Shown here piece by piece: positions 1 through 12,643 of a DNA stretch of 64,000 nt. The notes beneath the pieces were generated by a model. That model had not been told where the DNA came from. It was given only the letters and a program-made list of their open reading frames with translations, and made no database searches. How positions within the stretch are numbered: the stretch's first letter is position 1; the number at the start of each line of letters is the position of its first letter. The DNA comes from Spongospora subterranea (lineage: Eukaryota > Endomyxa > Phytomyxea > Plasmodiophorida > Plasmodiophoridae), in assembly GCA_900404475.1 (NCBI GenBank), contig OUQQ01000016.1, forward strand, positions 1 to 64,000. Direction: 5' to 3'. The translations under genes and the position numbers were made by a program.

Positions 1-123
1 TGTGTGTTTCTGGTCAGAACTCTGGTTCCCCGCTCTGTCTGGGATTTGATGATCACAAACGGTATCGTCTGTTAGGGAAAGGGGACGAATCCAGAACAGG
101 TCGAGTCTGACAACAGTGTCGCC

Positions 124-1207
124 ATGACGGAACACATGATGGAACTACTGTTGCGCGGGAAGTCGGGGCGGTATAACGTTGAGGCCGGACAAAACATCGT
201 CGATCTTCCTGATACTACTCTAATTGCCAAGGCAACAAGCACCCTGCAAAAATTGATCCTAATTTCGAATTTTGTTTTGAAACTGGTCTCTTGCACAAAA
301 TCGCGGTGCAGTATTAGTCGTAACGTGATTGCTTTTGTCAAACACACCTGTTTCCCCGTCCTTCAATGTCTTGTGAAATGTTGCCGTAAAGACATAAACC
401 TTTTCCAGACACGTTGGGGATCGCTTTTCTCGCACGGTCAATTTGGAGTGACATGCTGCCCCGGTCCTGGATTAAACCATAACACCTGCGGTTACCAAAG
501 GACGATATTCGTCAGGTATTTATTCGCCTCTTTTCAAAAAACACTGATGAACATTTGTGCTTTCCAGAGACAAATACTCCGGTTTATTGGATCTCAAAGC
601 ACTTGTTGATGCTGTTTCAAAGTCGAAAACTGCAAAAGAAAAACTCAAATTTTGTGGTGAATTCTACGAGAAATACCTGTCAAGTGGCACCGTGACTCGA
701 AAGATGTTTCGAGCATATCATAACCTGTCTCCGAAACCCATCTGGGGGTGCTATGTTCATCACTGTGGCAAAAATACAAATGAGTGGATTCGGAAATGGG
801 GCCCTAAATTTGCACATGTGGAATTCGGCAATCGTAAATGTCAGGGCTTGGAGTTTCATCGTTGCGGATCGGACGACCCACCATTTGATATTCCATCAAG
901 AAGTAAACTTCGCGGTAAATCAACCAGGGAGCTCCTCCCAGCTGTTTTCAAAATTGTCGAAGAGTATGATCAGTTCGTGCTTGCGAAGACATCATCGATG
1001 AGATCGCCTTATCCGGCTTTAATTACTTTGGTCAGAGGATCGCTTCGTCCTCTCATCAATTGTTTTCATCATCATTGCGCTGGAAGTGTTGAGGAATTTG
1101 TCCGGAGATGGGGAGAATCAATATACTACACCAAGTTCAGTCGCAATTGTTGTCCTGGAACAGGCACAAAGGAATCTGATATCTGCGGTCATCTCATGGT
1201 TAAATAA
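124..1207 (+). CDS. Protein with three Cys/Trp-Gly repeats, unknown function
   Basis: Two exons, about 124-515 and 568-1207, join in frame across a 52-nt GT-AG intron. The ATG at 124 is only a candidate, as further upstream exons are possible. The product carries three divergent copies of one module: a Cys or His pair, then a Phe/Trp-rich helix ending in RWG or KWG, a short stretch to a Phe, a Cys-rich CCPGxG-like motif and a closing CG. The copies are encoded near 370-500, 745-880 and 1060-1195, with helical charged linkers between them. The regular Cys and His spacing suggests metal binding or disulfides, which is inference. I see no signal peptide or membrane segment. I do not recognise the family. 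The gene ends at a TAA at 1205. Confidence 0.6.
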
Positions 1208-1674
1208 TGGTTGATCCTCCAGTGACTCAATAAACAAGGTAGATGAAGTCAAATAAACCTGATTGGACTTAAGCGTAGTTTCACAAGGTTTACAGCATTA
1301 TTTTCTTGTATTCATATCAACTTTTTTCCGTTGGATTCTGGTCAATATTGGCCGAGATACATATGTGTATTCAGCACGTCCCTCGGCTATGGACCACCTA
1401 CCTACACCGGTTACCGTATCTAGTCTTATCAACACTATTTTGAAGAGTGAAAAAAAAAATGGCTCCCCCTAATATGGAACTAACACTAATACTAGGATGT
1501 CATTATCAGTATTAAATCCAGGTAAGGATTTTGGGACGGCGAGAGCGCACATAAATACTTCTTGTCGATGGGCGAATGAACGTGCAGCAGGATGCGAACT
1601 GACTATTCTCTGCTACGAAGGCGATGATACATTGTGGGCACTAATTTGATGTCGCTGCACAGTGGGATATTTTT

Positions 1675-3262
1675 TCATTCATTGGCGTCTGGCACATCCA
1701 CACCATATTCAGGCACGGGTTCGCCATCGAAATGATTCCTGTGTATGGCGATGAATTTCTGTGGTTCAACAGATAGCTGTTTAATATGCCACTCCCCAAT
1801 AACATTCAGTATAGACCACAGCGTATCATGGTTTTTCTAGCGAAAGATATACCATTCCGGTCGGTTTGCGCGTTGATTCGGCAAACCGCCTCAGCAGCAA
1901 AGTTGAGTTCCAAAGTGCTCGAGAACGTTTGCTCTACCGTCATCTCGCCACTCTCCGTCCTTGATAGCCTGGAACTTACAATCATCCCAAAGTGCATTCC
2001 ATTCGTCCTCAATCTTGAATTCAACAAGGGAATCGCAGGGCTGGATTTTATCAGTTGCCCACACGCCACCAGTTTTCGGATCCTAATATTCTTGCTGTGT
2101 AGGACTCCCATAACTTCGGGTGTCTCATTGTGTCCTGTGCCGTACTCAAATAGAAAGTCGCCTTCATTGCCTCATCCCATGACATTACCTCCATAATTAT
2201 CTACCCACATCTGACGTTCGATATTGACGCTGGGGAAGGCATTCGTATCTGTGCTCGGTGCTCTTTCAGCCATTGAATGTACACATGTTTCGTCATGAAA
2301 CCTTCTTGGATGAGCGGTAACAGACACCCGGAACGTCATCGGGAACCTTTAAATACAATCATCAGACGGACGAACCACGGTATCGACATCCTCGTCGCTG
2401 TCTGAGTCCAGGATGACCTTACTGCTTGTCACGACTATCTTGGGACTGAGAATCTCCTGTGAAAATGATACTACGTAAACCTCTGATCGGATAAGAACCA
2501 TTCGCGTTCTGAAAAATGAGAAATGGAGCTTGAATTCGTGCCCCGGTCCACCAGTCAATCGGACCATCATGGTCACTCCAATTCCACCAGAAACCACGTC
2601 GGCACACACGACGTCGGTATCGCCACGAAATCCTAAAGTCTTGCCATTGTCCATATGAGTTTCATCACAGTTGTCGACCAGATTCTCGTCAACGAGCCCG
2701 GACTGAAACTCTCTCCCGATGACACGCAGATGAATTGCGATTCACTTTTCAATCTGAGCTTGTCTTGCTGGACTGACCATCAATTTGCCAGTGTGGGCTC
2801 TACCGACGATGCCGTTTGCCTCCCTGCACCGCTGAATCCAACGTAAGTGATCGCTTCAGTAATTGTCTTACCATAAAAAATCAGTCCAGGTGGAAATTCA
2901 GGATGGGCTGATTCTTCGATTATGTCAACTGCCATTCGTCGAAGCAGCTTGGGTGAGAATTTGACGCCACACTTTCGATACGCATTGAAATGCTGGATAA
3001 TCTCAACAGAACCTTCCTTTGGACATTGTTATGACAATGGTTGACGGTCACCATTTCCGAACCGATCCTTCAAAAAAACAGCGAGGATCTGATCCTTATC
3101 GGTCCACCACCGTTTGGCCTTCATTGCCTTAGCAACCGCGGATCCACGAAATCCTTGAGGAAACTGTCGAATGCATGGCGCAAAACCAACCCTGATGCCA
3201 TTTGCAGCACGGTCCGAAATCATCCACGTCACAACTGTCGTCCGAAATTGCTTCGTCAAGAC
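1675..3262 (-). pseudogene. Pogo/Jerky-like DDE transposase remnant
   Basis: Read on the minus strand, pieces in changing frames follow the order of a transposase family known from oomycete and fungal genomes. They are an N-terminal segment at 3029-3262 with RWWTDKDQILAV, a helical segment near 2800-3020 with LLRRMAVDIIEES, the catalytic-domain start at 2655 reading MDNGKTLGFRGDTDVV then DVVSGGIGVTMMVRLTGG, a DDVPGVCYR motif near 2330, and a C-terminal stretch at about 1690-1900 with FARKTMIRCGLY and HRNHFDGEPVP. Frames shift at least between 2600 and 2500, stops interrupt 2200-2340, and the central catalytic part is barely recognisable, so the gene is dead. No terminal repeats were identified. 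The family call rests on motif order recalled from related proteins, not on a search. Confidence 0.7.
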
Positions 3263-3865
3263 TTGCTGCAGTTTTCGCTTGCAAGTTCCCTCGATATCAC
3301 AACTTACACTGACCCCGTCTTCTCAATCATTCACATCTCCTCCATCTTCTTCCTCCGCTCGGACAGCTCCATTGCCCCCATCAGATCCGTGTCCTGTGTC
3401 CTAAATTAGATTCGATTCCATCACCGTCACCGAGCGAAAGCTTCTTCAATTGAGAAGCAGAAAACGGACTAGGAATGCGAGGGGCCATCAAAAGGGAGTG
3501 AAAAATCAGTTCAATGTCGTAGTGGGTGTATAAAAAAAAACAGTTTGCGAGAAATTTGGTTTGTGGTCCAACTTGACGGACTCGAGCCGTTTGTGGATAC
3601 CGCGATCCGATAGAATAGGAGTTTTACTCTATCTGGCGTTGTATTTTCGAATACCAAAAAGAATGTGCCATCTACTTCGTGTTCCCGTACTTTTCATTAG
3701 TATAAAGTCGACGACCACCGGCAGCCACACATCAATAAATCGCATTCAGACGAAACGGTCAAAGTTAGCATCTTGATAGGTTATATTGGCCGTAAGGCTA
3801 TCTAGAAAAGCAACGAGCTTTGTCCCAGATGCCGTTGCTTATAGCAATCTGATCGCAAAGCTTCC

Positions 3866-4250
3866 GACGCGTATGGTTTTGGAAACGCATATGTCGTCGA
3901 GCAACTTCAATGCGTCTGATTCGCTGAATCAAATCCCTCCTTGATCAAGTCGTTAACAGCATCATACAGAGGTTTTCGTCTGGAAAAAAAAACTTCCCTT
4001 CCGCAGAGCTCTTAGCACCTGTCCATGTCTTGCCAGGACACGACTCCAGCTCTTCTATCGGCGGTACAATGTTGTCCAGGAAATACAGCCAAGAGGTGCC
4101 AAGAGCTCTGCGGAAGGAGAGTTTTTTTCTAGAAGGAAACCTCTGTATGATGCTGTTGACGACTTGATCAAGGAGGAATTCAGCGAATCAGACGCAGTGA
4201 AGTTGCTCGACGACATATGCGTGTTCAAATGCCATACGCTTCGGACGATG
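3866..4250. repeat. Inverted repeat with arms of about 155 bp
   Basis: The stretch at about 3866-4021 returns as its reverse complement at about 4093-4250, roughly 90% identical by eye, around a 70-base loop. Shared blocks include CATATGTCGTCGAGCAACTT and GCATCATACAGAGG. No open frame spans it. It could be an inverted duplication or a short foldback element. Confidence 0.75.
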
Positions 4251-4784
4251 CATCGTGCACCGTCATCACAGATCTGTTCATTCGGAAGGGGACAACAACA
4301 GCCGGATCAGGTGATATAATCGGCATTGTCATTCGTGCCAAAACGAGGCGATTCGGGTGGCCGATTCGCGACAGCGACAGCACCTGCGCTCGCAGCCGAT
4401 CCAACCTGTGATTTACCATCAACACATCTCTTAGTATGACTTTCAAAAATCATGCAGTTGAACCGCCCATACTGTGGTGCATTAGCAAATTCCTGTTCAT
4501 GTCTTGCTGGATCGTCTGGTCGAACTTCGGGTCAAGACAAGATATTGATCGCGAATGAACGGCGCTCGCATGAGCCAGCTCGCACAGATGAACGCCGACG
4601 GCCGGCGCTCGCAAGACATCGATCGCCGACGGGTCATGACCCAGTCCACTACGGGCAAATTGATTCAAAAAATAAGAGTATTTTGAGCCGCACAAAACAT
4701 TGCCCTATTGTCAGTTCGATTAATGAATAATCAACCAATGTATCCCCCAGCCAGAGTATCAACGACAAACTTGATTGAATGCAG

Positions 4785-5080
4785 TGGCAGCAACACCATT
4801 TGAGCTGGAATGCCCCCAATAAGTTGCCTGCCGCCCTGCCAATCGGGTTTACGATCCGAGAATTCCTAGGCTGGGTACGCCCAAGCTCAGATTGTTAAAA
4901 CAAACGTGTTTTTTGTAGTTTCATAAGTCAATTACGTCTGATGGGTAGCATCAGGAACGATTCATTAGTGAGAGTGTCTTGTTCCCTGCTTGTTCCCTGG
5001 GTACGTCGGGTTGAGCTTTGGCAGGGCGGCAGGCAAGTTACTGGGGGCATTCCAGCTAAAATGTTGTTTTTGTCGTTGTG
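4785..5080. repeat. MITE-like element with terminal inverted repeats of about 50 bp
   Basis: Position 4790-4840 (core GCTGGAATGCCCCCA then TTGCCTGCCGCCCTGCC) matches the reverse complement of 5025-5075 with few mismatches. The roughly 190-base interior has no open frame. The size and structure suggest a non-autonomous DNA transposon. I did not see a clear target-site duplication. Confidence 0.6.
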
Positions 5081-5422
5081 GGGCAATTATAAAATCTAAT
5101 GCATTTGAGGATGTGACGCTGTGTCGTTTTAGGCCTGACATATTTTTACATGAAAAAACTTGAGATTCGGGAACCCTTTTCTGTCAGTTTCCAATAACAG
5201 TTGTAGTGTGAACGGTCTCATTTGCGTCATGAAAATCTCGCCCCAGACCAGGTTGCGCTTTTCATGTCGATAATATTCCAGTACCGTTGACGTTTCACGG
5301 CCGAGTTTATTAGCGTTCGCAGATGGCGAGTGCCAGAAGTGTACATTGTCCCCGGTCGTGAGTCAGGGGCCCATCGCGGGTGAACAGGTGGCGCCCGCTC
5401 TGTGTTCTCTCTGGGGACGTCA

Positions 5423-8400
5423 ATGTCTCGAATAGAGGCGACCCTCTCTCCGTTAGCCTGGGATGGTCATCGTGTCAGAGTGTACCCCGATAATGACACG
5501 CTCATTATCGATTCACAGACTGTCGTTGTTAATTCATCGCGACGGTTTACGCTGAACGATGGCGGCAGAATTTTGGATGGTTTCTGGGCAAATTTCATCG
5601 ACCAGCGCCTTGTTTGTGCAGTGCAGCTCGAGTCTATGAGAATATTCACTCTAGACGGGCGTTCTTTTCATGTTGCATTGCCGTTCAAAATCAGAGCCGC
5701 ATGGCCTTTGAATAATGGCGTTCTTATCGAGTCCATGACATCGTCTCTCCATTTTTTAGGTCAGCCCCTTGAGAACGTGGTCGATATCGCTGCAATGTCT
5801 TCAACCGAATCCATAAAATTGTGCTCTCCCTCAACGCATTTTATCGTTAGTTTCGACTCGGATTCAGCGGAATATATTCTATCCACTTTTCACAATACAA
5901 AAGGCACCGTCGTTATCGTCAGCCATTGTAAACTGAAAACGTTATCCAAAGTTCCCGCAGAACAAGTATTCATGTCAACAGATTGCAATGGCGCAGCAGT
6001 TCTCTGTCTCATGGACCCCAGTTTGCAACGACTCGATCTTTTCAACATTTCGCTCTCTTCTTCAAATGTTTATATGATTTCCCATTTCTGGTTTATTAAG
6101 GTATACATATTCTGTTTTTTGTGAAGCGTTTCCTGAAATGTGTTTTCTGCACAGGCGGTTTCTGCTGTTGCCATCGATGCAATCGTTTCAGGTCGCGACG
6201 AACGTTGCTTAGATATTGTTGCTGTCAATCCTGATTATACGGTATCGCTATGGTCCGGAAATCTATTCAGATGCACAGTTGCGCTCCCTGGATTCGACAA
6301 CAATCACATCGTTAGTGTTAGTGATGCCACAGATCAACAATTCACCGTTTCTTTCGCCGATAATCAATCATTTCGCGCCAAAATCTCATTCCCGTTGCAA
6401 CATGCTCTGACTCAAGCCTGTTTTGGCGCGCTCTGTTGCGGTTATGTCCCCTTTGACAAACTTTATAGCCTGTTCTGCGATTTGAACGCGTTAAAAGAGT
6501 GTTTTCCCATCAACAATGACTGGGATGTATTTTCCAATTGCATCAAGGCAACACTTTCCCCTGACAACGTCCCATCGTTACCTCGTACTTCCTCCTGGCA
6601 TGCTCTTTTGGACAGTGAATATCACCAGCGCATATCCAGCTCCGTCTGTTTTTCTTTCCTTGATGCTCCCGAGGTTCCATCGCGAGCAAGTTCGCAGGGC
6701 ATGACTGTAACAGATCTGCGAGCGTTCGCAATCCCGATTCTTCATTCTCTTCATTTGCTCTACGAAGTCTACAAGCTCGATGCATTAATGGTCTGCTATG
6801 TTCAGCAGTTGGCACACCTTCTGATCGGTATCGCTGAGACCTGTGGACGTCATGAACACGTACATCACTACGTCCGAGATTTTGGCAGTCTTTACAGTCC
6901 GGGAAGGCAGGAAACATCAATTGACAAAGAAGCGCCCGTTGATCTTCTTGGCTACATGTATTCCTGTATTAATGCCTCTGGTGTCGTTCCGGAATTGCCG
7001 TACTTTCCTGTTGTAATCAAATCGCCGTTCAAAAATGGATTACGCCTCTGCCGCGTTTATCAGCTTTTGGCAGCTCAGGACAGAGAAGAGTTTCATATGG
7101 ACGACGAGAGCGAGTCGGAGAAAGCGATCACTCGCGAGCAACGAATTGTGTCAATGATGGTCGATGAAGGTATTTGTAAGTCCGATCTGGATGCGCTTCC
7201 ATTTGGTATTGCATTGCCCTTACGCGGTGCTCTACGTGCTTGCCGTCAACAACCTCCTGACGATTGGCCGGAACTCGCTTATGAACTAATCGGTCGTGAG
7301 GACCTCTGCCCATCAGCCTGGTTTTCGTCTCCATGTCAAGAACCTGCCGAAGATGACCTCGATGGTACGCTATTCGTAACTAATCGTTCCACTTTTCGCT
7401 TTGGAAACGATCACCGCGTTCTTGAGGTTCGACGCCTCCTCCGTTCTGATACCGTCCTGCGATTGAAAATGCCAGAATGGCACGAAATAGCAGATCAAGA
7501 CGTCGTCGTGGCACAGCAGAAACGCCTTGTCGAATTGGCTCTACGGGCGTTATCGTTGCCGTTTGGTCGTGCCATGTTCACGCTTGGTTCGATTGAGCCC
7601 GTTGTAACTGAACCCATTTCCATCCCAAACCTCATACTTAATGGCTGCACTGTTCCGAAAAACATCAATGTCGACCTGGATATGACGGCGTTGCCGGAGT
7701 CTTTTACGAAATGGCCAGAGTTTCATAATGGATTCGCTTCTGGATTGCGGATCGTTCCTCGAAGAGGTCAGAGCACTGTTGCCCGGACTTGGATTGTGTA
7801 TAATCGCCCGCAGGAGCCGACGTATACCCACGCCGGTTTGCTGCTGGCGTTGGGTTTGCATGGACACCTTGATGGTTTGGCACGATCAGATCTTTACTGG
7901 TATCTGTCCAAGAAGCACAACCCGACAACGATCGCGTTATTGCTCGGAGTTGCATTTAGTCATCGTGGTACAATGAATGCGTCTGTTTCTAAGACACTCT
8001 GTTTGCACATTCCAGCGTTACTACCTGCTGGATTTGACGATATGGAAATCCCATTACTGGTGCAAACTTCTGCGGTTTTGGGGCTGGGTCTCTTGTATCA
8101 GGGGACATCGAATCGCCTGATGGCCGAGGTTATGATCGGGGAACTCGGACGTCGGTTATCTTCCCTGGGTCGCAGCTGCGAAAATCGTGAAGGATATGCG
8201 TTGGCAGTTGGCCTAGCATTAGGGCTGATCACGCTCGGGCGAGGAGAGAACAGCATCGGGCTCACCGATCTTCATCTCGAAGATAACCTTTCGCAATTTA
8301 TCAACGGCGGAAGGCACGATCCTGTTGCCCGTGAAAAGGTTTCGGAGTCCAGTAAATCCAGTTTAATTCGCGAAGGCAACGTCATCAACGTTGACGTTGC

Positions 8401-10406
8401 GTCATCAGGTGCTACTCTGGCACTTGGGCTGATGTTTCTTCGCACGAATAACGCCGCTGTCGCCGCTCGACTTCACATTCCTGATACCAAATTCGCCTTG
8501 GAGAGTGTCCGGCCCGATTTCCTCATGCTGCGCGTGATCAGCCGCTCGTTAATTTTATGGGACGGGATTGCGCCCACTGAGGCGTGGATTCAGTCGTTGA
8601 TCCCAGACATCATGCGCCGCCATGGTCTGGACGAAGGCGAGACATCGTCCGAAGATGACCCATCCGACCTCGAATACCTACGCCAATCGTTTTGCAATGT
8701 AATATCTGGCGCATGTGCTGCACTTGGTCTACGTTTTGCCGGAACAGCCAACGCTGCCGCCTGTTGCGTTATTTCACGTTATGTTCAGTGGTTCCAATCG
8801 TTGAGACGCGGCGTTCGCCGTGTCGAGCGTAACACGGCAGATAATTGCTTGTCAGCCTGCGTGCTAGCGTTGGCATGCGTTATGTCTGGGACGGGAAATT
8901 TAGCGACATTTAGTCTGTTACGCTCCCTGCGCACGCATCCTGATGCCGATTCATCTTATGGATTTAGCGTCGCGCTGCACATGGCGATCGGGTTTCTGTT
9001 CCTTGGCGGTGGACGGTACTCATTGTCAACCCGTCCTGAAGCAACGGCCGCGTTGGTGGTCGCTCTCTTTCCTAGGTTTCCGATTCACACTGATGACAAC
9101 CGGTATCACCTCCAGGCATTTCGTCATCTTTATGTTCTAGCTGCTGAACCTCGATATTTGGAAACGCGTGACATTGATACCGGATTGCCGTGTTTTGTAA
9201 GTAATCCTGTTGTTTTCGTGAGCTGGAATTTTCTGTCCCCTTGATTCATTTCATGCTCGCTTCAGGTACCATTACAGATCAAAACGTCTACATCTGACAA
9301 ACTCCACGACCTAACGGCTCCCTGTTTACTGCCTCCTTTTGATTCTATTGTTTCTCTGCAGGTTGCCGGACCGCGCTTTTGGCAAATCCAGTTTCATTTT
9401 CAGGTATCATTTTTTCTCCTGTTTCACAAACCCTGAAATTGGTTGTTTCATTTGCCAACACTTCATACGCGATGCGTTTCTTCCCATTGATCATATATAT
9501 ATATAGTCGGATTGCTCTCATGCAAAGATTCTTCGCGATCGTGGCATTCTATACGTCAAGCGGAGAACTGGGCATCTGCATTATAGGCAAGATCCCTTTG
9601 GCCGTCGCGGCGTCTTATCGCGTTCTTTTCCGTGCATGGTCGCAGCCACAAACCGTAAAACCCGATTAGAAACGGAAATGCATCGTCAAGAATTCGTGAA
9701 ATCATTTGCCGCTGATTCAGTCCTCGTCGAATTTGCCAAGTAACAACCCGTGTCAATTTCCCGGTAATCGGCCTCTAATTTCGTTCAGGAATTTCTGTGT
9801 CGAAGGCATTCCGATGGGAACATTCGCATCCGCTGTTCTCTATGAGTGTTTAACTAGGGAGACGCCTGAGATGCTCCCAGTTTATATGGCTATATATGAA
9901 ATTGTGGTGGATCTAATGCGACAACCCAATAGCCTTGGCATTTACCAACTTAAGCTTCTTGTAAAATACTGTCAAACGTGAGTTGCTGGAGTTTTTTGTT
10001 TTTCGCAATCTTTAACTGTTTCGCTCGATTTGTTAGGTCCAATGTCCCGCCGTTGCTTCAGCCCGAGTTTATATCGTTCGTGTCGTACCGATTGCATGAC
10101 TTTTTTTCGTCCACGTTTTTTCAGCAGTCCCTTTCGAGCTATATCGTTTCAGGGCTGCGTAATCTACCAACCGGGATCGGGTCGTGCTTGGCAACCCGGC
10201 AAAAGCTATTTTCCATGTTCATGGCGTTTTATGATATTCCTAGCGCCCCAATCATTGCTGGAATTGTTCCCTCGTTGACTGCAGAATCAATCATGATACC
10301 TCAGCTGCTTGAGTGTTTTCGTAGGAACAATGTCTCTTCCAATCCATCATCGTTCTGTTTGCGTCATCTAGATAGCGCAATTCAATCTTTTTATCGTAAC
10401 GGTTAA
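5423..10406 (+). CDS. APC1: Anaphase-promoting complex subunit 1 (APC1)
   Basis: APC1 is the largest scaffold subunit of the anaphase-promoting complex, the ubiquitin ligase that drives mitotic exit. Six exons (5423-6100, 6155-9196, 9266-9403, 9507-9739, 9789-9977, 10037-10406) sum to a multiple of three and give 1549 residues. The N-terminal part is a beta-propeller-like region. The middle carries the PC repeats, seen as repeated Gly/Ala-Leu-Gly segments such as LLLALGLHGH, AVLGLGLLYQGT and LAVGLALGLITLG, encoded around 7800-8500 and again at 8700-9000. The C-terminal part has the conserved APC1 tail: TAPCLLPP, GPRFWQIQ, ILRDRG, QDPFGRRG, then VLYECLTRETPEMLPVY. The ATG at 5423 starts the first exon and no earlier in-frame ATG is near. 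LONRF-like follows 306 bp downstream on the same strand. Confidence 0.95.
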
Positions 10407-10712
10407 TACAGTGTAATTTATCAACTACGATTTGTAATTTGTTACTTCCTAACTTGTTTAACTAAAGATTCTCAAATCAGTTTCGCCTTGAGTTATTTAC
10501 ACAAATCAGGTTTAAACATTGCTGCAGCAATCAAGCACAAAGCAGAACAAATGATGATCCATGACCATTTTGTTCATCTGTGACTTGACTCAAGTCATGG
10601 GTATATACACTTTTGTCGCGATTTGCCAACCCGGTCCGAGTGTGTGACGCTCAGGTGCCCAACCGGATTTATCGAATCAATCTCAGTCAATCTCATTGTC
10701 ATCGTTGTATGT

Positions 10713-12169
10713 ATGCAGCTGGATGAGAGGGACTTCGACTGCAGTATCTGCCTGCATCTTCTGTCTGATCCGGTCACCTTGACTTGTGGCCATACGCTCT
10801 GCCGTCTCTGTCTGTCGCAGTCACTGTCGGTTCCATTTTAACTGGGCTCGGCCGTCCGGCCCTTCTAAATTGTGTCGCGACAGAAATGAGAAACGACAAT
10901 GCCCAATGTGCCGGCACCCATGCACATTAAATACGGCGACGTGCGCCTCCTCGACGCTTGTAGTTACCCTATTAGAAAAGTATTTCCCGGCTCAGAGCGC
11001 CGCTCGTGCGTCGGAAGTCTCTGTTGAAAGGAGAGACCGCCGTAGACGGCTCCCGATTTTCTTCACGAAATCGGTTGAATTTCCTTACCGGAACGTTCAG
11101 TATTTGATATACGAACCGAGGTGAAATACAGTTTCTATCTCAAATTTAGCTTTGCAATTTTTGTTGGTCACTTCCAATTGCTCTAAGATTTACTTTGCAC
11201 AAGATTGAGTTTTGGGTGTCAGTGAATCGTTGTGAAAGACTCTACTATTATTTTATTGATTACTTAGTTTGCGTTGGCCCACGTGGATTTCAAATCCTTA
11301 TAAAATAGCCGGTTTGTTGGTGGTACGACTCGCTAAACAACGCTTTATGCTATAGATATCGTCGAATGGTTTCGGATTGTCTATCGACTTCGCGAGAGTT
11401 TGTCGCTGTCCCCGATAATTCCAGTATTGGCTGTTTGATGAGAATTACTGATGCTCGCCTATCTGTTGATGGGAGAAGTCTCATCCAGGTTGGCACAGCT
11501 AAATCATTGTTTTTCTTCTTCTTGCTTTGACTATTTAGTTTCTAATTCTGTGCTATCCTGCCAGCTCATATCTTCTTCAAATAGTGCTTTGGAGTTGGTC
11601 CTGTCCGTGTTGCTGATTTTGAAGAAGTTGATATGGGGTTTGGCTTGGTCACGGCTGTTATTTCTCAAATAGCTGATGAACCAGCGTCAACGGTCGATGT
11701 GTCCGATTTACTTTCCCGGTGCAAGATCGAGGTTAATACCCTCTTAGAGTCTAGCCGGTTTACTGCCGCTGTCGCCCGTCATCATGAACTTGGCAATGCA
11801 TCTGCCCCAGAAGGTGGGAAGTTTCCTGTCTGGATCGACTGTCAAAACCTCTTTTCGCCTCCGCACGTCAAATTTATCGGCATTCTGAAATTTAATTTGG
11901 GGTTCCGATATTATTGTTCGTTGATCGTTTTTATAGATCCATCTGAATTCAGTTTTTGGGCGTCCGGGCTTGTACAATGTCCGATACCTTTAAAATTGTC
12001 AATTCTAAGTGAGGCACATGTTGGTCGACGGCTTCAGCTGTTGTGCGAGGCACTCGCCGAATCTCGTAGACGACTTGATCGTAAGCGTTGGAACCAGGCC
12101 GTTATTGTCGCCTCTGTCATCGCTTTCACCATCGCTTTTTCCATCAAAGAACATCTTGTAGCCAAATAA
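10713..12169 (+). CDS. LONRF-like RING and LON domain E3 ligase with C-terminal membrane segment
   Basis: Predicted ubiquitin ligase. Five exons (10713-10825, 10884-11120, 11356-11488, 11585-11813, 11937-12169) sum to 945 nt, or 314 residues. The first join, inside the RING domain, is the least certain. Residues about 10-60 form a RING finger with CSIC, CGHTLCRLC and CPMCR. Residues about 100-230 resemble the Lon-protease substrate-binding domain, with LPIFF and YEPRYRRM as in LONRF proteins, and DPSEFSFW near the end. The last 25 residues hold a hydrophobic stretch (AVIVASVIAFTIAFSI) followed by a charged tail. That suggests a tail-anchored membrane protein, which I do not recall for animal LONRF proteins. 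It is much shorter than animal LONRF and lacks their TPR region. It converges with TAF10 across 75 bp. Confidence 0.82.
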
Positions 12170-12244
12170 AGCTTTATTTACATCACACCACCATACAATT
12201 CATAAATAATTTTGATTATCAATATTAAATAACGAGCAATTAGT

Positions 12245-12643
12245 TTATTGTGTGCTAGGTAGCAGATCCGATGCACTGCCGCAATAATAAGCTGGCTTCA
12301 TAACCGGAATGCCTTTATCATGTAAGGCCGCAGACAAGTCATCAATAGTTAATGTGAACACCTCCTCGCCGCTCTTTTTCTTCTTATACCCAACACCTTT
12401 CCTATGTTGACAGTATCGCAGCGCATTACGTGCCACATCAAAAACAAACCTGGACAAGAAATTCAGCGCGACTTTGTTTTAAATTGGAGATGCTCACGAC
12501 TTCTGTGTGGCCAAGCCAATCACTTTACGTGTATTGGGATCGGGACAAACACAGCCACTCTGCTGTAAATAATGACTTAAGACCGGTTCAGGAATGGTCC
12601 CCTCGAAATCTTTCAGCAGCTCTATCAGCTCGGACGCCATCAT
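12245..12643 (-). CDS. TAF10: Transcription initiation factor TFIID/SAGA subunit TAF10
   Basis: TAF10 is a histone-fold subunit shared by TFIID and SAGA. Two exons, 12498-12643 and 12245-12449, are split by a 48-nt GT-AG intron and give 116 residues, essentially the conserved core only. Recognisable blocks in order are TIPEPVLSHYLQQSG, LATQK, DVARNALRYCQ, a Lys-rich loop (YKKKKSGEE), then the histone-fold end LTIDDLSAALHDKGIPVMKP with a final YY. The start is one of two adjacent ATGs at 12643 and 12640. There is no long N-terminal disordered region of the kind found in animal TAF10. The SKI2 gene starts 700 bp away in the opposite direction. Confidence 0.93.
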
